Part shown: positions 1 through 4,538 of the stretch, in pieces | Position numbering within the stretch: the stretch's first letter is position 1 | Layout of the letters: the number at the start of each line of letters is the position of its first letter | Notes under the pieces: generated by a model | Told to the model about the DNA's origin: nothing | Database searches by the model: none | Seen by the model: only the letters and a program-made list of their open reading frames with translations | Made by a program: the position numbers and the translations under genes | Source of the DNA: JBBDXA01 sp040902585 | Lineage (GTDB): Bacteria > Planctomycetota > Phycisphaerae > Phycisphaerales > Phycisphaeraceae | NCBI GenBank assembly: GCA_040902585.1 | Contig: JBBDXA010000095.1 | Coordinates: forward strand, 1-5,479 | Length of the DNA stretch: 5,479 nucleotides | Direction: 5' to 3'

Positions 1-1
1 G

Positions 2-160
2 GGCGTGACGCATGTGATCCGCCCCGGCGCGAAGCTCGATGTGGTGAGCGTGAACACGCTCGATGAACCCGTCTACGCCTCGCCTGCGATCAGCGGCGGA
101 CAGCTCTTCCTGCGGGCGGAAAAGCATCTTTACTGCATCGGCGAAGAGGCGCGGAACTGA
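2..160 (+). CDS. C-terminal end of a PQQ-like beta-propeller protein (5' end outside window)
   Basis: An open frame enters from the left edge and gives 52 residues before the TGA at 158-160. The tail contains VYASPAISGGQLFLRAEKHL followed by YCIG. An 'ASPAI..GQLFLR...LYCIG' strand pattern is what the closing blade of a PQQ-like (WD40-like) beta-propeller usually looks like, and such proteins are abundant and exported in Planctomycetota. A complete protein of the same general class lies at 2089-3303, so the pyruvate kinase gene sits between two propeller genes. With only the last blade visible, I cannot say whether it has a signal peptide, a cofactor or an enzymatic role. The family call rests on one blade motif; the reading frame itself is clear. 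Confidence 0.7.
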   Translation, partial: GVTHVIRPGAKLDVVSVNTLDEPVYASPAISGGQLFLRAEKHLYCIGEEARN

Positions 161-177
161 GCTGGTGTGGCGGAAAG

Positions 178-211
178 GGGTGCGGTGATGGGGTGCCACC
201 CTGCGACACCC
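178..211 (+). terminator. Weak hairpin after the partial propeller gene
   Basis: GGGTG (178-182) pairs with CACCC (207-211) and the next CG pair continues the stem across one bulged A. Inside, GGGT (191-194) can pair with ACCC (198-201) around a 3-nt loop. It lies 17 nt after the stop at 160. No T-run follows, so intrinsic termination is doubtful; it may simply be a fold or repeat remnant. Confidence 0.22.
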
Positions 212-244
212 GCCATGCAATTCCCCTTACGTTTCAACCACGGT

Positions 245-250
245 TACAAT
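245..250 (+). promoter_or_regulatory. Putative -10 box (TACAAT) for the pyruvate kinase gene
   Basis: TACAAT, within TTACAAT, matches the sigma-70 -10 consensus TATAAT at five of six positions and stands out in GC-rich DNA. The predicted transcription start is near 257, right at the ATG at 258, so the mRNA could be leaderless. That would fit the absence of a Shine-Dalgarno site. No good -35 is visible; TTCCCC at 221-226 is the nearest and is poor. The same TTACAAT occurs upstream of the propeller gene (2034-2040). Confidence 0.45.
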
Positions 251-257
251 CCGCCGC

Positions 258-1766
258 ATGATTGACCTGCACCCGTTCATGCTCACGAAAATCATCGCGA
301 CGCTCGGCCCTTCCAGCGACAAGGTCGAGACGCTCGTCCGCCTTATCGAAGAAGGCGCCCGCACTTTTCGCCTCAACTTTTCCCACGGCACCTTCGACGG
401 CTTCGAAAAGCTGCTGGCCACCGTGCGCGAAGCCTCACGCCAGGCCGGCATTCACGTCGGCGTCCTCGGCGATCTGTGCGGCCCCAAGATCCGCATCGGC
501 GAAGTCATCGATGGCGGCGTGATCGTCGAAGTGGGCGATACGCTCGTCGTTCAAAAGAAACCAATCAAGGCCGGCGACGTTCCCTCAACCCGGCCCGATG
601 GCGGCACGGTGTTCTCCATCACCACGCCGCAGATTATTGATGACGTGCAACCCGGTGATCGCCTGCTCATCGACGACGGCTCCGTGCGCACCCTCGTCGC
701 CGCCCGCGAAGGCGAAGGCGATGATGCCCGCCTGCTCTGCCAGGTCACCGTCGGCGGAAAGATCACCCGCGCCAAGGGCGTCAACCTGCCCGACAGCAAA
801 CTCACCGTCCCTTCGCTCACGCCTTACGATCTTCAATGCGTGGACTGGGCAGTGAAGCACCAGCTCGATCATCTCGCACTCAGCTTCGTGCGCAAAGCCG
901 AGGATGTCATCCAGCTCAAGCAGCGACTGATGAACCTGATGCCGGCGGATGTCGCGCCGATGCCGGTGATTTCCAAAATCGAAAAGCCGCAGGCGCTCAA
1001 TGAACTCGAAGAGATCGTCATGGCCTCGGACGCGGTGATGGTCGCGCGCGGCGATCTGGGCGTGGAGATGGACCTGACCGAAGTGCCGGTGATACAGAAG
1101 CGCATCATTGCGATGGCGCACGCCTGTGGAAGGCCGGTGATCGTGGCGACGCAGATGCTGCAATCCATGATCGACAGTCCCTGGCCGACGCGGGCCGAGG
1201 TGAGCGATGTGGCCAACGCGATCTTCGACGGCGCGGGCAAGGTGATGCTCTCGGGCGAGACGGCGGTGGGCAAGTATCCGACGCAGGCGGTGGGCGTGAT
1301 GGCGCGGATCGCGCGGGTCACGCAGAAGGCGATTTTCAGCGAGCAGGATGGCGCCCCGATCGTGTGGGACCGGCCTCCCAAGTGGCAGACCTCCGGCCGA
1401 CGCAGCGCGGCTCTCTCCTTCGGCGTGCGCAGCATCGTCCGCGACTTCGGGGCGCGGTTCGTGGTGGTCTGGTCGCAGCGCGGCGGCGGCGCGAAGTACC
1501 TTTCCCTCAGCCGCGTCGCCGTGCCCATTCTCGCCATGAGCAACGACGAAGCGGCCCTGCGGCGCATGAGTTTTCTCTACGGCGTGTACCCCATCATGAT
1601 GGACGTGCCCACCAGCATCGAAGCCTACGCCGCGACGGTGGAGAAGCTGATCCTTGCCCGCCAGTGGGGCCGCCCGCGCGATCCTTATGTCCTCGTCGCC
1701 GGTGAACCGTTGGGCGTCGCGGGCACGACCAACAGCGTGTCGCTGCGGTATCTCAACGCGGAGTGA
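258..1766 (+). CDS. pyk: Pyruvate kinase, probably K+-independent type
   Basis: Cytoplasmic glycolytic enzyme converting phosphoenolpyruvate and ADP to pyruvate and ATP; 502 residues against about 470-480 for typical bacterial forms. Family motifs run in order: TKIIATLGPSS (10-20), FRLNFSHG (37-44), the loop DLCGPKIRIG (72-81), a B domain to about 170, KGVNLP (173-178), ALSFVR (207-212), SKIEK with catalytic K240 and metal ligand E242, VARGDLG with D266 (262-268), ATQML with T298, and a C-terminal domain with GEPLGVAGTTN. Lys77 stands where K+-dependent enzymes have Glu117 (rabbit numbering), and Leu73, Cys74 and Ile80 also fit the K+-independent class. The C-domain loop SQRGGGA lacks most Ser/Thr of the usual sugar-phosphate site, so effector control is uncertain. 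The start at 258 fits the TACAAT box; Met8 (279) is a possible alternative. No Shine-Dalgarno site precedes either. Confidence 0.97.
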   Translation: MIDLHPFMLTKIIATLGPSSDKVETLVRLIEEGARTFRLNFSHGTFDGFEKLLATVREASRQAGIHVGVLGDLCGPKIRIGEVIDGGVIVEVGDTLVVQKKPIKAGDVPSTRPDGGTVFSITTPQIIDDVQPGDRLLIDDGSVRTLVAAREGEGDDARLLCQVTVGGKITRAKGVNLPDSKLTVPSLTPYDLQCVDWAVKHQLDHLALSFVRKAEDVIQLKQRLMNLMPADVAPMPVISKIEKPQALNELEEIVMASDAVMVARGDLGVEMDLTEVPVIQKRIIAMAHACGRPVIVATQMLQSMIDSPWPTRAEVSDVANAIFDGAGKVMLSGETAVGKYPTQAVGVMARIARVTQKAIFSEQDGAPIVWDRPPKWQTSGRRSAALSFGVRSIVRDFGARFVVVWSQRGGGAKYLSLSRVAVPILAMSNDEAALRRMSFLYGVYPIMMDVPTSIEAYAATVEKLILARQWGRPRDPYVLVAGEPLGVAGTTNSVSLRYLNAE

Positions 1767-1787
1767 GTCCGGGGATACATGTCCAAG

Positions 1788-1815
1788 CCCGATGGCGAGT
1801 CCGCGAGCCGTCGGG
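1788..1815 (+). terminator. Hairpin after pyruvate kinase, possible terminator
   Basis: CCCGATGGC (1788-1796) pairs with GCCGTCGGG (1807-1815): a 9-bp stem with one G-U wobble and a 10-nt loop, starting 21 nt after the stop codon. No T-tract follows, so factor-independent termination is not assured. It may instead protect the 3' end or be part of the repeat-rich gap, since CCCGATGGC recurs at 1935 and 1952. Confidence 0.35.
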
Positions 1816-1829
1816 GTATTCACTCATTG

Positions 1830-1937
1830 GGGTGCCATGGGCAAGCGAAGTCTTCGGAGCTTGCCCGTGCGGATCACCCTCTGCGCTCGGCGCACAGCAC
1901 GGGTAAGCTCCGAAGACTTCGCTTACCCATGGCACCC
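1830..1937. repeat. Palindromic element of two inverted hairpin units (REP/BIME-like)
   Basis: The arm at 1830-1870 is the reverse complement of the arm at 1897-1937 over 41 positions with two mismatches. The 26-bp centre contains a small hairpin, TGCGC/GCGCA (1882-1894). Each arm is itself a hairpin: GGGCAAGC (1839-1846) with GCTTGCCC (1859-1866), and GGGTAAGC (1901-1908) with GCTTACCC (1921-1928). Once the arms are aligned in the same orientation, the two mismatches are the two halves of one base pair (C-G in one arm, T-A in the other), so both stems stay intact. The first 18 bases of the same unit reappear at 5462-5479, so it is dispersed. The layout matches repetitive extragenic palindromes arranged head to head, a class often mobilised by REP-associated transposases; no such gene is in the window. 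Confidence 0.85.
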
Positions 1938-1964
1938 GATGGCGCCCGGCACCCGATGGCGCCC
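1931..1964. repeat. 17-bp perfect tandem duplication
   Basis: GGCACCCGATGGCGCCC occurs at 1931-1947 and again immediately at 1948-1964. The first copy overlaps the last 7 bases of the inverted-repeat element, so the duplication probably arose at that boundary by slippage or a failed excision or insertion event. Confidence 0.85.
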
Positions 1965-2034
1965 GCCACAGAAGATGGGCACGCCCGCTTGGATTCAACG
2001 AACGCGGAATCAATTCTTCTCCAGTCGTGTTGAT

Positions 2035-2040
2035 TACAAT
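2035..2040 (+). promoter_or_regulatory. Putative -10 box (TACAAT) for the propeller gene
   Basis: TACAAT inside TTGATTACAAT matches five of six positions of the -10 consensus and repeats the TTACAAT found before the pyruvate kinase gene. The predicted transcription start near 2047 gives a leader of about 42 nt that includes the AGGAA at 2076-2080. No convincing -35 is visible. Confidence 0.42.
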
Positions 2041-2075
2041 GCACGGCCCGCCGTAGACGCCTGTACCGCGCCCAC

Positions 2076-2080
2076 AGGAA
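2076..2080 (+). promoter_or_regulatory. Shine-Dalgarno site deciding the propeller gene start
   Basis: AGGAA ends 8 nt before the ATG at 2089. This supports that start over the in-frame ATGs at 2092 and 2098 and over the long upstream extension of the frame. It is the clearest ribosome binding site in the window. Confidence 0.6.
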
Positions 2081-2088
2081 CGAAACAC

Positions 2089-3303
2089 ATGATGACCATG
2101 AACAAGCTCATCGCCATCGCTACCCTCTGTCTCGTCCTCGCCTCCAGCGCCGTCGCTGACGACTGGCCCCAGTTCCTCGGCCCCAACCGCAACGGTATCT
2201 CCAAAGAGACCGGCTTCAACACCGACGTCTCCAAAGCGAAAACCCTCTGGACCGCCAACGTCGGCCTCGGATTCTCCTCCTTCTCCGTCGCGGGCGGCCG
2301 CGTCTACACGCTCGGCCACGACAACGGCATGGAGTCCGTCTTCTGCCTCGATGCCGCCACCGGCGAGCAGAAATGGAAACACAGTTACCCCTGCGAGAAG
2401 ATCGCCCGCTTCTACGAAGGCGGCTCCAGCTCCACGCCCACCATCGACGGCAACCGCGCCTACGTGCTCGGCAAGGAAGGGCAGTTTTTCTGCTTCGATG
2501 CCGCGACCGGCAAGCCGCAGTGGCTCAAGGATCTGAAGAAGGAACTCGGCGCCAACGTGCCCGAGTGGGGCTTCGCGTCGTCACCGCTTATTCACGGCGA
2601 CCTCGTCATCATCCAGGCCAACTGCACCGCCGCCTTCGCCAAGGACACCGGCAAACTCGTCTGGAAAACCACACCCTTCCAGCAGGCCTACGGTTCGCCG
2701 CTGCTCTTTGAAAAAGATGGCAAGTCATACATTGCCGACCTCAACACCGCGGGCCTGATCATCGTCGATGCAGCCAAGGGCCAAGTCCTCGCCGAGACGC
2801 GCTGGAAAACTTCCTTCAGCACCAACTCCACCACGCCTATCGTGCATGGTGATCACCTCTTCATCTCCACCGGCTACGGCAAAGGCTGCGGCCTGTTCAA
2901 GTTCACCGGCAGCGACCTCGAAGAAATCTACACCAGCAAGGAGATGGCCAACCACATGAACAACTGCGTGCTGCACGAGGGGCACCTGTATGGTTTCCAC
3001 GGCAACGCCCACGGCGGCGGTAAGGCGGTGCTTCGCTGCATCGACTTCAAGACCGGCGCAACGAAGTGGACGCGCGACGACCTGGGCTGCGGCGCACTCA
3101 CGATGGCCGATGGCAAACTCATCATCATGAGCGAGCGCTGCGACCTGGTCATCGCCGAGGCAACGCCTGCGGCCTACAAAGAAATCTCGCGCAAGACCGG
3201 CGTGCTCAAGGGCCGAAGCTGGACGCAGCCGGTGCTGGCCAATGGGCGCATCTATGTAAGGAATGTGCCGGGCGATGTGGCGTGTGTGGCGGTGGGGCGC
3301 TGA
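2089..3303 (+). CDS. Exported PQQ-like beta-propeller repeat protein
   Basis: A 404-residue protein with a Sec signal peptide: charged start, hydrophobic stretch LIAIATLCLVLA (7-18) and likely cleavage after AVA at residue 23. The mature end begins DDWPQFLGPNRNG, the common opening of planctomycete propeller proteins. Blade signatures with a TG-x-x-x-W core occur as ATGEQKW (90-96), ATGKPQW (139-145), DTGKLVW (186-192) and KTGATKW (321-327), each after a hydrophobic strand pair. This predicts a periplasmic beta-propeller of about seven or eight blades. Quinone binding is not shown; many relatives appear to be structural or binding proteins. The mature part has ten cysteines, rather many for a propeller. 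AGGAA at 2076-2080 sets the start. The frame stays open back to 1654, but that part overlaps pyruvate kinase and the palindromic repeat and is not protein-like. Confidence 0.9.
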   Translation: MMTMNKLIAIATLCLVLASSAVADDWPQFLGPNRNGISKETGFNTDVSKAKTLWTANVGLGFSSFSVAGGRVYTLGHDNGMESVFCLDAATGEQKWKHSYPCEKIARFYEGGSSSTPTIDGNRAYVLGKEGQFFCFDAATGKPQWLKDLKKELGANVPEWGFASSPLIHGDLVIIQANCTAAFAKDTGKLVWKTTPFQQAYGSPLLFEKDGKSYIADLNTAGLIIVDAAKGQVLAETRWKTSFSTNSTTPIVHGDHLFISTGYGKGCGLFKFTGSDLEEIYTSKEMANHMNNCVLHEGHLYGFHGNAHGGGKAVLRCIDFKTGATKWTRDDLGCGALTMADGKLIIMSERCDLVIAEATPAAYKEISRKTGVLKGRSWTQPVLANGRIYVRNVPGDVACVAVGR

Positions 3304-3306
3304 ACG

Positions 3307-3423
3307 AAAGCACAAAAGCATGAAAGCAAAAAAGCAGAAAAAATCGGAGTGGTCGTTTGTCGAAGCCAGAGCGTGCCGCGCCTTGGATTCATTTTCTGCT
3401 TTTCTGCTTTTCTGATTTTTTGC
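3307..3423. repeat. Two opposed AT-rich 8-bp tandem arrays forming an imperfect inverted repeat
   Basis: Left array: four units of AAAGCANN (3307-3338), with variants CA, TG, AA and GA at the end. Right array: four units of TTTTCTGC or close variants (3392-3423). Their reverse complements share a GCAGAAAA-like unit. Bases 3326-3341 pair with 3408-3423 at 15 of 16 positions around a spacer of about 66 bases. In such GC-rich DNA the composition is striking. It lies 3 nt after the propeller stop and ends 7 nt before the next start, so it could stop transcription from either side and isolate the two units. An in-frame TGA at 3413-3415, inside the right array, leaves 3431 as the only possible start for the next gene. 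Confidence 0.75.
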
Positions 3424-3430
3424 TGTTCCT

Positions 3431-3925
3431 ATGGATTGCACTCCCGACGATGTCGTCCGCTACAAGCGCTCGCGTTTCAGCACGCGGCTGCCGGAGCATC
3501 GGCTCTACACCGCGTCGCACTCGTGGCTGTGGGAGCGCGAGCCGGGCCTGTGGCGCGTGGGGTACACCAAGTTCGCCACGCGCATGCTCGGTGAACTGGT
3601 CGAGCATGATTTCGAAGTGAAGCCCGGCGACGCGGTGAAGGTCGGCCAGATCATCGGCTGGGTCGAAGGCTTCAAAGCCGCCAGCGATGTGTACTGCGTG
3701 CTCGACGGTGAGTTCGTCACGGGCAATCCCGCCCTGACTGCAAACGTTGCGCTGCTGGATGAAGATACGTACGGAGAAGGCTGGCTCTACGAAATCCGCG
3801 GCAAGCCTGAGCCAGGAGCGATGGATGTGCAGGGATACACGGGTATCCTCGACCTTGCGATTGACAAGATACAGGGGAAGCAGGAGTCAGGAGACAGGGA
3901 TCAGGAGTCAGAGGGGAACGAATAG
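3431..3925 (+). CDS. Divergent glycine-cleavage H-like lipoyl-carrier protein
   Basis: A 164-residue cytoplasmic protein with a lipoyl (H-protein) domain. LYTASHSWLW (25-34) matches the YT..HEW opening of GcvH, followed by VGYTKFATRMLGELV (43-57), GDAVKVGQIIGWVEGFKAAS (66-85) and DEDTYGEGWL (110-119). K82 in EGFKAAS is the expected lipoylation site. It differs from normal GcvH in having Gly-Phe instead of Ser-Val before the lysine, a basic 24-residue N-terminal extension and a hydrophilic tail (149-164) encoded by a 21-bp repeat. No P-, T- or L-protein gene is nearby; iron-sulfur protein genes follow instead, 58 nt downstream. I infer a lipoyl arm serving another redox partner, as lipoate-binding proteins do in sulfur oxidation, but an ordinary H protein in a scattered pathway is possible. 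ATG 3431 is the only start after the in-frame stop at 3413. No Shine-Dalgarno site is visible. Confidence 0.88.
   Translation: MDCTPDDVVRYKRSRFSTRLPEHRLYTASHSWLWEREPGLWRVGYTKFATRMLGELVEHDFEVKPGDAVKVGQIIGWVEGFKAASDVYCVLDGEFVTGNPALTANVALLDEDTYGEGWLYEIRGKPEPGAMDVQGYTGILDLAIDKIQGKQESGDRDQESEGNE
3881..3922. repeat. Imperfect 21-bp tandem repeat inside the end of the H-like gene
   Basis: CAGGAGTCAG occurs at 3881-3890 and 3902-3911, 21 bp (seven codons) apart, with diverged remainders. It encodes the terminal QESGDRD/QESEGNE, a charged tail outside the H fold. The purine-rich composition differs from the rest of the gene, suggesting that a dispersed repeat was captured by the 3' end of the reading frame. 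Confidence 0.6.
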
Positions 3926-3934
3926 GCCGCAGGC

Positions 3935-3954
3935 CTCGGCTCTTCAGAGCCGAG
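3935..3954 (+). other. Strong hairpin between the H-like gene and the six-cysteine gene
   Basis: CTCGGCTC (3935-3942) pairs perfectly with GAGCCGAG (3947-3954) around a TTCA tetraloop. A smaller stem, AGGCC/GGCCT (3924-3936), overlaps the TAG stop at 3923-3925 and competes with it. No T-run follows, so full termination is unlikely; partial attenuation, mRNA processing or a dispersed palindrome are all possible. Confidence 0.55.
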
Positions 3955-3983
3955 CCGAGTCTCGAACCGTGAATCTGGAAAAA

Positions 3984-4364
3984 ATGCCTGATACGACCGA
4001 CAAGAAAACCCGCATCCTCTATTGCCGCTGCGCCTACGCGAAGGTGGTGCCGCTGGAGACAAAGGACGAAGTGCTGCGTCGCCTGTGCGACAGCGGTGAG
4101 GCGTTCGACGCGGTGCCTGATTTGTGCGAGATGTCCGCCCGCCGTGACCCTGCGCTCAAATCACTCGCGCAAAGTTCGAAGGATGGCGAGTGTGTGAAGA
4201 TCGCCGCGTGTTACCCGCGTGCTGTGAAGTGGCTGTTCGCCGCCGCCGATGCGAAGCTGCCTGAGGAGAACGTGGAGATATTGAACATGCGCACGGAGAC
4301 ACCCGAAGCGGTGACTTCGCGTCTGCTCGAACGTGAACCCGTTGAACAGAAGGCCGGCAAGTGA
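3984..4364 (+). CDS. Small six-cysteine protein resembling the N-terminal domain of HdrA
   Basis: A 126-residue soluble protein with no signal peptide or membrane segment. Cysteines are C14, C16, C35, C48, C70 and C76. The order of motifs, LYCRC (12-16), DLC (46-48), KIAACYPRA (72-80) and LNMR (100-103), recalls the N-terminal domain of heterodisulfide reductase subunit A, which reads roughly V-C-H-C, M-C, V-A-A/S-C-S-P-R and N-I-R-E in the same order and spacing. I infer a stand-alone domain of that type, possibly holding an iron-sulfur cluster or a redox disulfide. This is remote similarity from memory, not a search result. It lies 58 nt after a lipoyl-carrier gene and before a ferredoxin gene, which strengthens a redox role. 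ATG 3984 has a close GGAA (3977-3980); GTG 3969 is an in-frame alternative. The frame stays open to 3747 but overlaps the H-like gene there. Confidence 0.8.
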   Translation: MPDTTDKKTRILYCRCAYAKVVPLETKDEVLRRLCDSGEAFDAVPDLCEMSARRDPALKSLAQSSKDGECVKIAACYPRAVKWLFAAADAKLPEENVEILNMRTETPEAVTSRLLEREPVEQKAGK

Positions 4365-4371
4365 CCCTTCC

Positions 4372-4524
4372 GACTCCCCTCCCTCTTAGGGAGGGGCTGG
4401 GGGAGGGTCGAGCGCACGAACAACTGAACCGCCCGAATGCAGCAGGACTACAGCCAGTGATCGCGCAAACAGTGTTCCGTTCGCCCGACCCTCCCCTAAC
4501 CCCTCCCTAAGAGGGAGGGGAATC
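4372..4524. repeat. Second palindromic element: paired hairpins with G-quadruplex motifs
   Basis: The arm 4372-4410 is the reverse complement of 4486-4524 at 36 of 39 positions, around a 75-bp centre. Each arm has a perfect 9-bp hairpin with a 3-nt loop, CCCCTCCCT/AGGGAGGGG (4376-4396 and 4500-4520). The left arm's + strand also carries four G-runs (4389-4407; loops of 1, 2 and 1 nt), and the right arm carries four on the - strand (loops of 1, 3 and 1). It fills nearly all of the 174-bp gap between the six-cysteine and ferredoxin genes. It is unrelated in sequence to the element at 1830-1937 but has the same head-to-head layout. The right arm ends 14 nt before the ferredoxin start, so folding could affect translation or transcription of that gene. 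Confidence 0.85.
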
Positions 4525-4538
4525 AGAGAGAACCCCGC

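Larger units (their letters stand above)
1767..2088. other. 322-bp intergenic region rich in repeats
   Basis: No gene is supported between the pyruvate kinase stop and the propeller start. The stretch holds a hairpin (1788-1815), a long inverted-repeat element (1830-1937), a 17-bp tandem duplication (1931-1964), a promoter-like box (2035-2040) and a Shine-Dalgarno site (2076-2080). The decamer CCCGATGGCG occurs three times, at 1788, 1935 and 1952. I see nothing specific in 1965-2034. Open frames crossing the region on both strands show no recognisable protein. Confidence 0.8.

Noticed and set aside
161..257. Riboswitch or small RNA before pyruvate kinase
   Set aside because: Only a weak hairpin is present, it is upstream of the predicted transcription start, and no conserved aptamer core is visible.
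585..1823. Reverse-strand open frame of 412 codons
   Set aside because: It lies opposite the well-conserved pyruvate kinase gene, is rich in His, Arg and Ala, and has no recognisable motif. It is a by-product of GC-rich codon use.
1654..2088. Upstream extension of the propeller reading frame
   Set aside because: The extension overlaps pyruvate kinase in another frame and crosses the palindromic repeat; the signal peptide and AGGAA support the start at 2089.
1753..2382. Reverse-strand open frame of 209 codons over the intergenic region
   Set aside because: It runs through the palindromic repeat and antisense to the propeller signal peptide, with no protein-like features.
2725..3441. Reverse-strand open frame of 238 codons
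   Set aside because: It is antisense to the propeller gene and its start lies in the AT-rich octamer arrays; no motif seen.
3431..3925. Plain gcvH of a glycine-cleavage operon
   Set aside because: No gcvT, gcvP or lpd gene is nearby and the lipoylation context is altered, so I kept the call as H-like without a symbol.
3747..3983. Upstream extension of the six-cysteine protein frame
   Set aside because: It overlaps the H-like gene out of frame and is low in conserved features; the motifs begin after 3984.
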